Position numbers and translations under genes: made by a program. From Colimorpha sp045640985 (GTDB taxonomy: Bacteria > Bacteroidota > Bacteroidia > Bacteroidales > P3): 64,000 bases of DNA. The stretch's first letter is position 1; each line of letters starts with the position of its first letter. Positions 26,157 through 35,548 of this stretch are shown here, piece after piece. The notes beneath the pieces were generated by a model, which was given only the letters and a program-made list of their open reading frames with translations, ran no database searches and was not told the origin of the DNA. Where the stretch lies: contig JAZUFZ010000017.1 in assembly GCA_045640985.1 (NCBI GenBank), positions 1 to 64,000 of the forward strand, read 5' to 3'.

Positions 26157-27476
26157 ATGAGTTCTTTTGAAATAATCGGAGGTCACAGACTGCAAGGCGA
26201 AATTCACCCTCAGGGGGCGAAAAACGAAGCTTTACAGGTACTGTGTGCGGTACTCTTGACTGACGAAAAAGTTACCATAGAAAATATCCCGGATATCAGG
26301 GATGTCAATAAACTGATTGACCTGTTGAAGATGCTGGGAGTAAAAGTGACGGAACAACAGAATCACGAAGAGACCGGGAGAACTTTCGAATTCCAGGCAG
26401 ACGAAATAAACCTCGGAGCCTACGAAAACAAAGAGTTCTGCACCCAAGCAGCAGCCCTGAGAGGCAGCATCATGCTGATGGGGCCCCTGCTGGCAAGGAC
26501 TCATCACGCGTTAGTTCCCCAACCCGGTGGCGACAAGATCGGCAGGAGACGTCTGGACACCCACTATCTGGGAATGCAGATGCTGGGAGCCAAGGTAAGA
26601 TACAGCGTAAACGGATATGAGGTAACCGCTCCCGAAGAGCTGAAGGGCTGCTACATGCTGCTGGATGAAGCTTCGGTGACAGGAACCGCCAATATCGTAA
26701 TGGCAAGCGTAATGGCAGAAGGGACTACCACGATCATGAATGCCGCCTGCGAGCCGTATGTATATCAGCTGTGCAAGATGCTCAACCGTATGGGAGCCAA
26801 GATTACCGGGGTAGGCTCAAACCTGATTACCATAGAAGGAGTGAAGGAACTTCACGGATGCAACCACAGGCTACTGCCTGACATGATTGAGGTGGGAAGT
26901 TTCATCGGACTGGCAGCCATGACCCAGAGCGATATCACGATAAAGAACGTGAATGTGGAGCATTTAGGCATGATTCCGCAGGTGTTCCGCCGTCTGGGTA
27001 TCGAAATATGGCAGAAAGATGATGACCTGTATATTCCAAAACAGGAACACTATGAAATAGAGCGGTTCATGGACGGAAGCGTGATGACGATTGCTGATGC
27101 ACCATGGCCAGGATTCACCCCCGACCTTATCAGTATTGCCCTCGTGGTGGCGACCCAAGCTAAAGGCAGCGTGCTGATTCATCAGAAGATGTTCGAGAGC
27201 CGTCTGTTCTTTGTAGATAAACTTATCGACATGGGGGCTCAGATTATTTTGTGCGATCCCCACCGTGCTACCGTAATAGGACTGAACCGGGAATACAAGC
27301 TGAGGGGAGTAAGAATGTCCTCGCCCGATATCAGAGCCGGTGTAGCACTTTTGATTGCCGCGTTGAGCGCTGAAGGGAAAAGTAGAATTGACAATATAGA
27401 ACAAATCGACCGAGGCTACCAGCATATCGATGAACGTCTTCGGAAGCTGGGCGCTGAAATAACACGTATTGAATAA
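26157..27476 (+). CDS. murA: UDP-N-acetylglucosamine 1-carboxyvinyltransferase (Asp-type)
   Basis: A 439-residue cytoplasmic enzyme for the first committed step of peptidoglycan synthesis, joining PEP to UDP-GlcNAc. The N-terminal KNEALQ motif and the phosphate-binding GSVMTIADAPWPG-type segment are present. In the catalytic loop (PGGDKIGRRRLDTH) Asp126 stands where most MurA have the cysteine alkylated by fosfomycin. Asp at this position is known from Mycobacterium and Chlamydia and makes the enzyme insensitive to that drug. The downstream phosphatase gene begins in its stop codon (TAATG). Confidence 0.97.
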   Translation: MSSFEIIGGHRLQGEIHPQGAKNEALQVLCAVLLTDEKVTIENIPDIRDVNKLIDLLKMLGVKVTEQQNHEETGRTFEFQADEINLGAYENKEFCTQAAALRGSIMLMGPLLARTHHALVPQPGGDKIGRRRLDTHYLGMQMLGAKVRYSVNGYEVTAPEELKGCYMLLDEASVTGTANIVMASVMAEGTTTIMNAACEPYVYQLCKMLNRMGAKITGVGSNLITIEGVKELHGCNHRLLPDMIEVGSFIGLAAMTQSDITIKNVNVEHLGMIPQVFRRLGIEIWQKDDDLYIPKQEHYEIERFMDGSVMTIADAPWPGFTPDLISIALVVATQAKGSVLIHQKMFESRLFFVDKLIDMGAQIILCDPHRATVIGLNREYKLRGVRMSSPDIRAGVALLIAALSAEGKSRIDNIEQIDRGYQHIDERLRKLGAEITRIE

Positions 27477-28225
27477 TGTTTGGTTTTTTGAAATCCAGAA
27501 AAGGCGCAGCGCCCATATTTGAGGCGTTAGGTACAGATATGCACTGTCATCTGATACCAAATGTAGATGATGGTTCCAGAAGCGAACTGGAAACGGTGGA
27601 ATGTCTGGAAATACTGCAAAGCGTAGGATACAAACATGTGATTATCACACCCCATTTCCAGGCACCCAGATTCCCCAATCAGGAAGAGGATATCGTTGCA
27701 AGATACAAACGGGTTCAAGACTTTGTGGCAGATAAAGGATTGAAGATAACCTTGAACGGAATTGCAGGTGAATACCGTATTGATTCGGGATTTGAACATC
27801 GATTGAATGACAACAAATTTCTGACCTTGAAATACGGGGAAAGCAACATGGTGCTGATTGAATTTTCATTGCGCCAGCATGTATTGGGAATAAAAGAGAT
27901 TATTGATGAATTGCAGGCCGATGGATATACAGTAATTCTGGCTCATCCTGAAAGATACCCTTATCTCAACATCAATGGCATGGAAATTAGAAGCCTGAAG
28001 GAGAATGGGGTGCTCCTGCAATTAAACCTGCTGAGCCTGGACGGATTCTATGGAGATGAACCGAAGCGCAAGGCCCTGCAGCTGATAGAACGCGGATGGG
28101 TGGAATTTATGGGAACAGATATGCACAATCCCCTTTATGGCCAAGCCCTCATTCAGGCTTCCCGAAACAGGACAATTGAGAAAATTATCAATAAATATCA
28201 TTTTCTGAACAACGAATTAATATGA
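27476..28225 (+). CDS. CpsB/YwqE-type PHP-fold tyrosine phosphatase
   Basis: A 249-residue cytoplasmic protein of the PHP fold. Metal-binding motifs are in order: DMHCHLIPNVDDGS (residues 20-33), ITPHF, a GEYRID segment, AHPERY and GTDMHN. Enzymes of this type remove phosphate from tyrosine kinases that control capsule export. No kinase (Wzc-type) gene is near, so its substrate here is open. It shares one base with the murA stop and overlaps purB by 4 bp. Confidence 0.88.
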   Translation: MFGFLKSRKGAAPIFEALGTDMHCHLIPNVDDGSRSELETVECLEILQSVGYKHVIITPHFQAPRFPNQEEDIVARYKRVQDFVADKGLKITLNGIAGEYRIDSGFEHRLNDNKFLTLKYGESNMVLIEFSLRQHVLGIKEIIDELQADGYTVILAHPERYPYLNINGMEIRSLKENGVLLQLNLLSLDGFYGDEPKRKALQLIERGWVEFMGTDMHNPLYGQALIQASRNRTIEKIINKYHFLNNELI

Positions 28226-29556
28226 ATACATTAAATGCAATCACGCCTATAGATGGGCGCTACAGAAACAAAGTAGAAAAACTGGCCAACTATTTTTCAG
28301 AGGGCGCATTAATCAAATACAGAGTACGTATAGAGGTGGAATACTTCATCGCACTCTGCCAGAAACTCAATATTGGTATCGATGCCAATATGTTTGAAAG
28401 GCTGCGCGATATCTACCGCAACTTTACAGATGATGATGCGGCAGAAATCAAAGAAATAGAAAAAACCACTAACCATGATGTAAAGGCTGTTGAATATTTC
28501 CTGAAACGTCATTTCGATGCTCTGGGTCTGGAAAAATATAAAGAATTCATTCATTTCGGCCTCACTTCCCAGGACATCAACAACACCTCTGTGCCCCTGA
28601 GCATGAAAGAATGCCACAATGAGGTATTGATGCCTATGTATGAAAATATTCTCAGCATGATTGAAGCACGCGCACAGGAATGGAAAGACATTCCCATGTT
28701 GGCTCATACACATGGACAACCGGCATCCCCAACCTCACTGGGGAAAGAAATGATGGTGTTTGCCTACAGAATGCGCCGACAGATGGACTATTTCAAACAG
28801 ATTCCTTTTTCTGCAAAGTTCGGCGGAGCAACCGGTAACTTCAACGCCCATCTGGCAGCCTACCCGGAAATTGACTGGCGAGAGTTCGGAAATACCTTCG
28901 TGGCACAGAGTCTCGGGTTGGAACGTCTGCAATATACCACCCAGATTGAAAACTATGACAATATGGCTGCATATTTCGACAACTGCAAACGTATCAATGT
29001 CATACTGGTAGATTTCTGCCGGGATATCTGGACTTATGTATCGATGGAATATTTCAAACAGAAAATCAAAGCCGGAGAAGTAGGCTCTTCCGCAATGCCT
29101 CATAAAGTAAATCCTATAGATTTCGAAAATGCAGAAGGTAACCTCGGTCTTGCCAATGCAATTTTTGAACACCTGAGCCATAAACTTCCTATCTCCAGGA
29201 TGCAGCGCGACCTTACCGACTCTACTGTAAGTCGCAATATCGGCGTACCAATTGCTCATACGCTCATCTCTCTGGCATCTCTTGAGAAAGGTTTCAACAA
29301 ACTTATCCTCAACGAACAGGCAATTTATAACGATCTTGACAACAACTGGGCTGTTGTGGCAGAAGCTATCCAGACCATTCTCCGCAGCGTAGGTTATCCA
29401 AACCCTTACGAAACACTCAAACAGCTTACCCGCACCAACACAAAAGTAACTGCCCAGACAATCTCCGAATTTGTGGATACCCTTGATGTAAGCGCCGAAA
29501 TTAAAGAACGCATTCGCAAGATTACCCCACACAACTACCTCGGATACCTGATATGA
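28222..29556 (+). CDS. purB: Adenylosuccinate lyase
   Basis: A 444-residue purine-synthesis enzyme that releases fumarate from SAICAR and from adenylosuccinate. The family signature SSAMPHKVNPIDFENAE is present near residue 290, and the HTHGQPASPT segment near residue 170 carries the conserved histidine. Length is normal. The start overlaps the preceding stop (ATGA), and its own stop overlaps the ABC transporter start, so it is one of several coupled genes. Confidence 0.97.
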   Translation: MNTLNAITPIDGRYRNKVEKLANYFSEGALIKYRVRIEVEYFIALCQKLNIGIDANMFERLRDIYRNFTDDDAAEIKEIEKTTNHDVKAVEYFLKRHFDALGLEKYKEFIHFGLTSQDINNTSVPLSMKECHNEVLMPMYENILSMIEARAQEWKDIPMLAHTHGQPASPTSLGKEMMVFAYRMRRQMDYFKQIPFSAKFGGATGNFNAHLAAYPEIDWREFGNTFVAQSLGLERLQYTTQIENYDNMAAYFDNCKRINVILVDFCRDIWTYVSMEYFKQKIKAGEVGSSAMPHKVNPIDFENAEGNLGLANAIFEHLSHKLPISRMQRDLTDSTVSRNIGVPIAHTLISLASLEKGFNKLILNEQAIYNDLDNNWAVVAEAIQTILRSVGYPNPYETLKQLTRTNTKVTAQTISEFVDTLDVSAEIKERIRKITPHNYLGYLI

Positions 29557-31355
29557 AATCGTTCACACTACAGCATATAAAGCCATACACTGCCCGTGCG
29601 GCAGTGTATGGGATTTATGTTACCCTTAGTGTGATTTTCACTATGGCCACAGCGCTCAGCGTGGCTGATTTCCTTAAGCTACTGTTCAATCCCGAAAACA
29701 GCCAGGTCCCTGTTTCAACCAACGGGAACCTTATCAGCAAATGGTTAGATGTATTATATGCCTGGCTGATTGATTTCGGACAAAGCAAGGCATTACTGAT
29801 TTTTGCGGGACTGCTTATCATAGTTTATGGTTTGAAGAACATTTTCTCCTATCTTTCTGCCATCCAGATTGCCTCTATCCGTATAAGAATAATCCGGGAT
29901 GTACGACAGGAATTGTTCTCACATACGCTCCATCTGCCGCTCTCTCATTTCTCTACCACAAAAAAAGGAGATCTGCTCTCCCGGTTCGGAGGAGATCTTG
30001 TAGAATATGACGAAACCTCCCTGGCATCCATACAGACCATGGCGACCGCCATTATCAGTATGATTCTTTACCTTGTAATGTTATTCTATATCAATATAAA
30101 GCTTACCCTATTTGTACTTTGTATGCTGCCGATAGTAGTATTTGTTATTTCTGGAATCACCCGCCGCCTGCGTCGCCATTCTCAAGATGTACAGGAAAGA
30201 GCCTCTCACCTCATGTCCCTCATGGAAGAAACCGTAAGTGGATTAAAGGTCATCAAAGCCTATACAGCCATCGGGTTCAGCCAAAAGCGTTTCCAATCCT
30301 ATAATGCAGAACACGCCAGACGAAGAACATCAATGCTGAGAAGAATAGATCTTGCCCCACCGACCAGCGAATTTCTTGGAAATGTAATCGTTATAGGAAT
30401 CCTTCTTTTCGGGGCCAATCTGGTACTCCATGGGGATAATGGTCTTACCCCCGAACTCTTCATTTCCTATATCATGCTCTTTGTCCTTATGATTCCCCCC
30501 GCCAAAGACATTTCTTCCGCCGTATCTTTACTCAAGAAAGGTAAGGCCTGCACAAGCCGTATCCAAGAGTTATTAGATAGTTACCTCGAAGAAACCAACC
30601 CTCAAGGAGTCCCCGTTTCGGATATAAGCGATATTGAGTTTCGAGATGTCTGCTTCCATTATACACCTGAAACGGAAGTACTCCATAACATCAGTTTCTC
30701 TATACCTAAAGGACACACCATTGCCCTCGTGGGCAGTAGCGGAAGCGGTAAATCCACCATTGCTGACCTACTTTTGCATTTCTACCCCGTCTCCCATGGA
30801 CAGATCCTTATCAACAATATAAATATTAACCAATTGAATATTGCAGATCTGAGAAGAAAGATAGGTGTAGTCTCTCAAGATACACTTCTTTTCAACGACT
30901 CGGTTTCCAACAATATTGCTTTTGGAAACAAAGATGCCACTCCCCAGCAGATTCAGCAAGCCGCCCGGCTCGCCGGTGCAGATGGATTCATCACAAAACT
31001 TCCTTTGGGATATCAGACCAATATCGGCGATGGTGGCTGTTCCCTTTCTGGAGGACAGCGTCAGCGTATTTCTATTGCCCGTGCACTGCTTTCCCAACCT
31101 GACCTGCTGATTCTCGACGAAGCTACCAGTGCTCTTGATACAGAATCTGAACGCATCGTTCAACAAGCGTTAGACTCGGCTTTAACAGAACGTACTGCCC
31201 TTGTGATTGCACATCGTCTTTCTACCATTATGTCTGCCGACCTTATCCTGGTTATTGAAGAAGGCAGAATAACTGAACGGGGAACACACCAGGAACTTAT
31301 CCAACTTAACGGCCGATATAAACAACTAATAGACCTCCAGTCTTTCAAAGCATAG
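29553..31355 (+). CDS. MsbA-like ABC exporter (fused membrane and ATPase domains)
   Basis: A 600-residue half-transporter. Six membrane helices fill residues 15-320. The ATPase domain has Walker A GSSGSGKST near residue 394, the signature LSGGQRQR, Walker B LLILDEATSALD and the switch histidine in IAHRLST. Two copies would form the exporter. It resembles MsbA-type lipid flippases and peptide or drug exporters, but the substrate cannot be read from sequence. The start overlaps the purB stop. A T9SS cargo gene follows 7 bp later. Confidence 0.9.
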   Translation: MKSFTLQHIKPYTARAAVYGIYVTLSVIFTMATALSVADFLKLLFNPENSQVPVSTNGNLISKWLDVLYAWLIDFGQSKALLIFAGLLIIVYGLKNIFSYLSAIQIASIRIRIIRDVRQELFSHTLHLPLSHFSTTKKGDLLSRFGGDLVEYDETSLASIQTMATAIISMILYLVMLFYINIKLTLFVLCMLPIVVFVISGITRRLRRHSQDVQERASHLMSLMEETVSGLKVIKAYTAIGFSQKRFQSYNAEHARRRTSMLRRIDLAPPTSEFLGNVIVIGILLFGANLVLHGDNGLTPELFISYIMLFVLMIPPAKDISSAVSLLKKGKACTSRIQELLDSYLEETNPQGVPVSDISDIEFRDVCFHYTPETEVLHNISFSIPKGHTIALVGSSGSGKSTIADLLLHFYPVSHGQILINNININQLNIADLRRKIGVVSQDTLLFNDSVSNNIAFGNKDATPQQIQQAARLAGADGFITKLPLGYQTNIGDGGCSLSGGQRQRISIARALLSQPDLLILDEATSALDTESERIVQQALDSALTERTALVIAHRLSTIMSADLILVIEEGRITERGTHQELIQLNGRYKQLIDLQSFKA

Positions 31356-31362
31356 ATTTCTC

Positions 31363-32577
31363 TTGAACATTCTAAAGTCCATAATAAGACCATTCGCCCA
31401 ATACATCGTTCTGGGAATTTATCTATTTGTTTCATGGGATACAACTGCTCAAAATATCGACCTCCAAACTTCACAGATCGCTCCTAAAATTGTTCAGATA
31501 TCCTGGTCCTCCCCGGATTCCTGCTTGTCGCCATTCTACCTCTACAGGAGTTTGCCGGGACAGAACTGGGAACAACTCTCGAATGATGCGGTTTCCCCTT
31601 ACAGAGATACCATCCCTATGGTACTTTGCGGAGACACCATCCGATATAAGGTGTTGTCCCCTAACGGACTCTCTCCCGTATGTCCTATTGCCATGATTGA
31701 CAACTTGCCCACAAGTCCTTGTACCATCTGCGTAGCTTCTGTCGAAGATTCTTCCCAGCATATCATTCTCTCATGGAACCCCAACCCGGACCCGGACATA
31801 TTGGGCTACTATCTTTGCAGCGGCTTCCCCTGTACTGATTATGATACTATATGGGGGGCAGAAAATACAACTTATACCTGTGAAGACCTCTCAGCGACGG
31901 AATCCCACACCTTCAGGCTATTGGCTTTTGACTCCTGTATGAATGCAGGGCCGCTGACTGACCCTTTGTCCAATATGATTTTTTCTGTATCAGCTGATAC
32001 TACTACCCGCAATATAAACGCCCAATGGACCCAGTATCAGAATATGCCATCCGGCGTTAAATGCTATAAGTTCTATTTCCGCTATGGGTTGGATACACCG
32101 TGGCTGCTTCTTGACTCTCTGCCCTCTTCCAGATTCCAGTACAGTTTCTCTACCTCTGAAAATGCAGCACTCCACATCTACGCCAAAGTAGTGGCTCTCA
32201 ATACTGACGGTACGCTGACGGCTTCTTCCAACACCGACTCCTGCTACCTTCCTCCACACAACAATCCAAACGATACAACCCCGTCCGATACCGCCCTTTT
32301 TCCACTTGTACTGTATCCTAATATTTTCACTCCCGGACTTCCTACCAACAATATTTTCCTGCCTATAGTTCATCAGTTAGACCCCGACAACTACGCGCTC
32401 TATATCTTCAACCGCCATGGTGGACGGGTATTCTTTTCCGATAATCCCTCTTTGGGATGGGATGGTACCTATCATGGGGAACTCTGCCCACAGGGCTCAT
32501 ACATCTTTCATCTTCGGGTCCGTCATTACTCTGGCGGCGTCTTCAACTACACCGGAAATATCCTTTTAATCAGATAA
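31363..32577 (+). CDS. T9SS type-B sorting-domain protein with FN3-like domains
   Basis: A 404-residue exported protein. After a signal anchor-like N-terminus come two or more fibronectin III-like segments (about 38-300; ISWSSPD, LSWNPNPDPDILGYYL). The C-terminal 85 residues are a gliding-motility type (CHU_C) T9SS domain: LYPNIFTPG, IFNRHGGRVF, WDGTYHGELCPQGSYIF. Type-B cargo normally needs a PorP-like partner, which is not seen in the window. The start is TTG at 31363; an in-frame stop lies 10 codons upstream and no ATG is available, so the start is fairly secure. Confidence 0.85.
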   Translation: MNILKSIIRPFAQYIVLGIYLFVSWDTTAQNIDLQTSQIAPKIVQISWSSPDSCLSPFYLYRSLPGQNWEQLSNDAVSPYRDTIPMVLCGDTIRYKVLSPNGLSPVCPIAMIDNLPTSPCTICVASVEDSSQHIILSWNPNPDPDILGYYLCSGFPCTDYDTIWGAENTTYTCEDLSATESHTFRLLAFDSCMNAGPLTDPLSNMIFSVSADTTTRNINAQWTQYQNMPSGVKCYKFYFRYGLDTPWLLLDSLPSSRFQYSFSTSENAALHIYAKVVALNTDGTLTASSNTDSCYLPPHNNPNDTTPSDTALFPLVLYPNIFTPGLPTNNIFLPIVHQLDPDNYALYIFNRHGGRVFFSDNPSLGWDGTYHGELCPQGSYIFHLRVRHYSGGVFNYTGNILLIR

Positions 32578-32605
32578 ATTTCTCATTTCATAATAACCCA
32601 TTATC

Positions 32606-33409
32606 ATGAAGACCGCACTCTACACAAAATATGTTGAACCTTCGATGCATCATCACCTTGAGAACCTTGTTCTGGCTCTGCATAACCATCATATTGAAAC
32701 CACTGAATTTTCCGATTCACTTCCTCATCAGGATTTCGATTTCGTACTCTCTATCGGTGGGGATGGTACCCTGTTGAGTTGTGTACATCATATTGTAGAT
32801 TCCGGTATCCCTATTATCGGCGTGAATTTCGGGCATCTCGGATTTCTTACCACGGTAGGAACCGAAAATCTGGAAGACTTCGCGGAGAATCTTGTAATGG
32901 GCCATTTTTCCATCGAAAAGAGGACGCTCCTAAATGCTATGGTGGATGATATCGACACCTTCGCTCTCAACGAAGTTTTCGTTCATCGTGCAGAGAATGT
33001 TCCATTGCTCCAGACCGACCTTTACGTTGATGAAGAATATGTTGCAACCTATAGCGGTGATGGACTCATTGTTGCAACTCCTACAGGAAGTACTGCCTAT
33101 TCTCTCAGTTGCGGCGGACCTATACTTACCCCCAATAGCGGATGTTTTGTAGTTACCCCTATCGGAGCCCATAGCCTCACTCTGAGACCTTTCATTGTGC
33201 CCGATACTGCCTCCATCAAACTGGTAACCGACTCTCGCCATTCCACGCTTTATTTAGGACTTGACTCCCGTAGCCAGGAACTGAAAGGTGGTACAACCAT
33301 TCTTCTGCAGCGAGCCAACTTTACCATCAATCTGGTTCGTATGAGCCACCAGAACTTCTTCTCTGCAATACACCAGAAACTCCTCTGGGGTACGGATGCC
33401 CGAAGATAA
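32606..33409 (+). CDS. nadK: NAD kinase
   Basis: A 267-residue enzyme that phosphorylates NAD to NADP. The GGDGT motif is at residues 51-55, the conserved LNEV segment near 116 and the TPTGSTAYSLSCGGP motif near 160. It is the last gene of the long plus-strand run and converges with the S46 peptidase gene, 13 bp away. No clear terminator separates the two. Confidence 0.97.
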   Translation: MKTALYTKYVEPSMHHHLENLVLALHNHHIETTEFSDSLPHQDFDFVLSIGGDGTLLSCVHHIVDSGIPIIGVNFGHLGFLTTVGTENLEDFAENLVMGHFSIEKRTLLNAMVDDIDTFALNEVFVHRAENVPLLQTDLYVDEEYVATYSGDGLIVATPTGSTAYSLSCGGPILTPNSGCFVVTPIGAHSLTLRPFIVPDTASIKLVTDSRHSTLYLGLDSRSQELKGGTTILLQRANFTINLVRMSHQNFFSAIHQKLLWGTDARR

Positions 33410-33422
33410 TGAGGCACTCCTG

Positions 33423-35546
33423 CTATTCCACTATCACCATCTCATCGATAAGATGGCTTGCTCCTGCATATTTGTCTATGATAAACAGACAATAGCGAAT
33501 ATCCAGACTTATATTTCTACAATAATCAGGATCAAACAGCAGATCACTCATAGTACCCTCCCAACAGCGGTCGAAGTTGATACCGACCAACTGGCCTTCT
33601 GCATTCAGTACGGGACTTCCACTGTTTCCTCCAGTGGTATGATTTGTAGCGATAAACCCTACCGGAAGTTCCCCTTTTGCGTTGGCATATCGACCGTAAT
33701 CCTTGTTGTTATACAGTTCTTTCAACCGGTCCTCGACCACATAATCATATATATCTGGATTTTCTTTCTGCATTATTCCCTCCAGCGTACTATAGGGCTT
33801 GTAGTAAACACCATCCTGAGGACGGAAACCAGCTACATGCCCATACGTTACTCTCAACGTAAGGTTTGCATCAGGGAAGAAATTGCTGTCGCTATACATC
33901 TCCATCTGTCCTTTTACATATAGCCTCATCAACTGGTTAATGTTCTGACGGCTGCGAGTGTATAAGGTATTCTTCTCCTGGGTATAGCATACATAATATG
34001 CTACATTGAACAGATCTACCCCAGGGTCAGAAACCAATTTCTTCTTGTCACCCATTTTGTACGATTTCAGAAGTTTATCCATTTTGTCGCGATGGGTCAG
34101 CAGAGAATTATCATATATTTCATTCAGGAGTTTGGTAATTCCAGCTTTATCCTTACCTTTCTTTTCCAGATAAGGCGCATATCCTGCTTCCCAACATGCT
34201 AGCATGGTTTCAACAAATATAGCCTTATCCACGACTGTGTGCTCATCGAAATCCTTGAAATAGTTTTCATTCTCTTTCAATAACTCAGCTGTTTTTGCAG
34301 CAACAACAGAATCTCTTCCCGAATTGGACAACTGCCATAATTTGTAGGCTCTATTCATGAAATCGCTTGCCATCACAGCCTCATTAAAATACACCCGCTC
34401 TACTTCTATCGGACTCATATTACGGTAATTGGCACCTAACTGTGCCAGCACTTCCGAGTATTCCGTCTTGTCATTTGCCCATTCTTGAAAAACACGTTCC
34501 TGTTCTTTCTTCTGCTGCACGCCTTTTAAGCGTTCAATACCCTGGGTTTCACCTTGCCATTTCTTCCATCCGTTAGCAATGCTGGCAACTCTTGAAGCAT
34601 ATTTCAGACGCTGGGCGGGACTCTGCTCCATGGCAGCCTTGTAATGGTTCAGACGGATATCGCGCATCTTGATTCTGATGGGATTCTCTACATTGGCTGC
34701 AAGATCCACCTCGTCGCTTGTCACATAACGTTTCGTCGTTCCGGGATAGCCAAACACAAAGGTGAAATCCCCTTCATCTACTCCTTTGAGGGATATTTCC
34801 ATAAACCGCAACGGCTTGTAGGGCTTATTGTAACGGCTGTAAGGAGCAGGTCTATTATCATTGTCTGCATATACCCTGAACATAGAAAAATCTCCCGTAT
34901 GACGGGGCCACATCCAGTTGTCGGTATCTCCGCCGAACTTGCCTATATTGGATGGGGGAGCTCCGACCAGACGCACATCGGTAAACACTTCATTAACATA
35001 CATGAAATACTGGTTCCCATAATAGAACGGCTTGATGATGGCCTTATAATGGGTTCCTCTTACAGCCTTGGCTGTTATCTGTTCTATGTTCTTTTCTATG
35101 ATTCTGTTACGGTCTGCTTCGGTGGTATTTTCCGTCACACCTGCCAGAACTTCTTCCGTCACATCTTCCATCCTCACTAAACGGGTGGCGGTAAGGCCCG
35201 GGCAAGGCAGTTCCTCATCTTTACTCATAGCCCAGAAACCATGGGTCAGATAATCGTGTGCCACCGTGCTGTGGCTCGTGATGTAACTGTAGCCGCAATG
35301 ATGATTGGTCAGGAAAAGACCTTCGTTACTTACATATTCTCCGGTGCATCCCTGATTGAACAACAGCACGGCATCCTTCAGACAGGCATGGTTGATGTCA
35401 TATATATCCTTGGCACTAATCTTCATACCTGCCTTCTGCATATCGGCCTCATTCTTGCCGAGAAGCATCGGAATCCACATTCCCTCGTCGGCTATGGCCG
35501 ACATGCCCATTATCATAAGGGCTGCTACAATAAAAAATCTTTTCAT
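33423..35546 (-). CDS. dpp11: S46 dipeptidyl-peptidase, DPP11-type (Asp/Glu-specific)
   Basis: A 707-residue periplasmic serine peptidase releasing N-terminal dipeptides. The signal peptide begins MKRFFIVAALMIMGMSAIA; the frame also has an ATG three codons earlier, but MKR fits better and avoids overlap with menA. The catalytic histidine is in TNHHCGY, the aspartate in RHTGDFS and the serine (Ser642) in GGNSGSPV. Eighteen residues after the serine is Arg660 (NFDRCWEG). In P. gingivalis the equivalent arginine separates DPP11 from DPP7, which has glycine. This gives the bacterium dipeptides with acidic residues for import and fermentation. Confidence 0.92.
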   Translation of the reverse strand: MKRFFIVAALMIMGMSAIADEGMWIPMLLGKNEADMQKAGMKISAKDIYDINHACLKDAVLLFNQGCTGEYVSNEGLFLTNHHCGYSYITSHSTVAHDYLTHGFWAMSKDEELPCPGLTATRLVRMEDVTEEVLAGVTENTTEADRNRIIEKNIEQITAKAVRGTHYKAIIKPFYYGNQYFMYVNEVFTDVRLVGAPPSNIGKFGGDTDNWMWPRHTGDFSMFRVYADNDNRPAPYSRYNKPYKPLRFMEISLKGVDEGDFTFVFGYPGTTKRYVTSDEVDLAANVENPIRIKMRDIRLNHYKAAMEQSPAQRLKYASRVASIANGWKKWQGETQGIERLKGVQQKKEQERVFQEWANDKTEYSEVLAQLGANYRNMSPIEVERVYFNEAVMASDFMNRAYKLWQLSNSGRDSVVAAKTAELLKENENYFKDFDEHTVVDKAIFVETMLACWEAGYAPYLEKKGKDKAGITKLLNEIYDNSLLTHRDKMDKLLKSYKMGDKKKLVSDPGVDLFNVAYYVCYTQEKNTLYTRSRQNINQLMRLYVKGQMEMYSDSNFFPDANLTLRVTYGHVAGFRPQDGVYYKPYSTLEGIMQKENPDIYDYVVEDRLKELYNNKDYGRYANAKGELPVGFIATNHTTGGNSGSPVLNAEGQLVGINFDRCWEGTMSDLLFDPDYCRNISLDIRYCLFIIDKYAGASHLIDEMVIVE

Positions 35547-35548
35547 AT

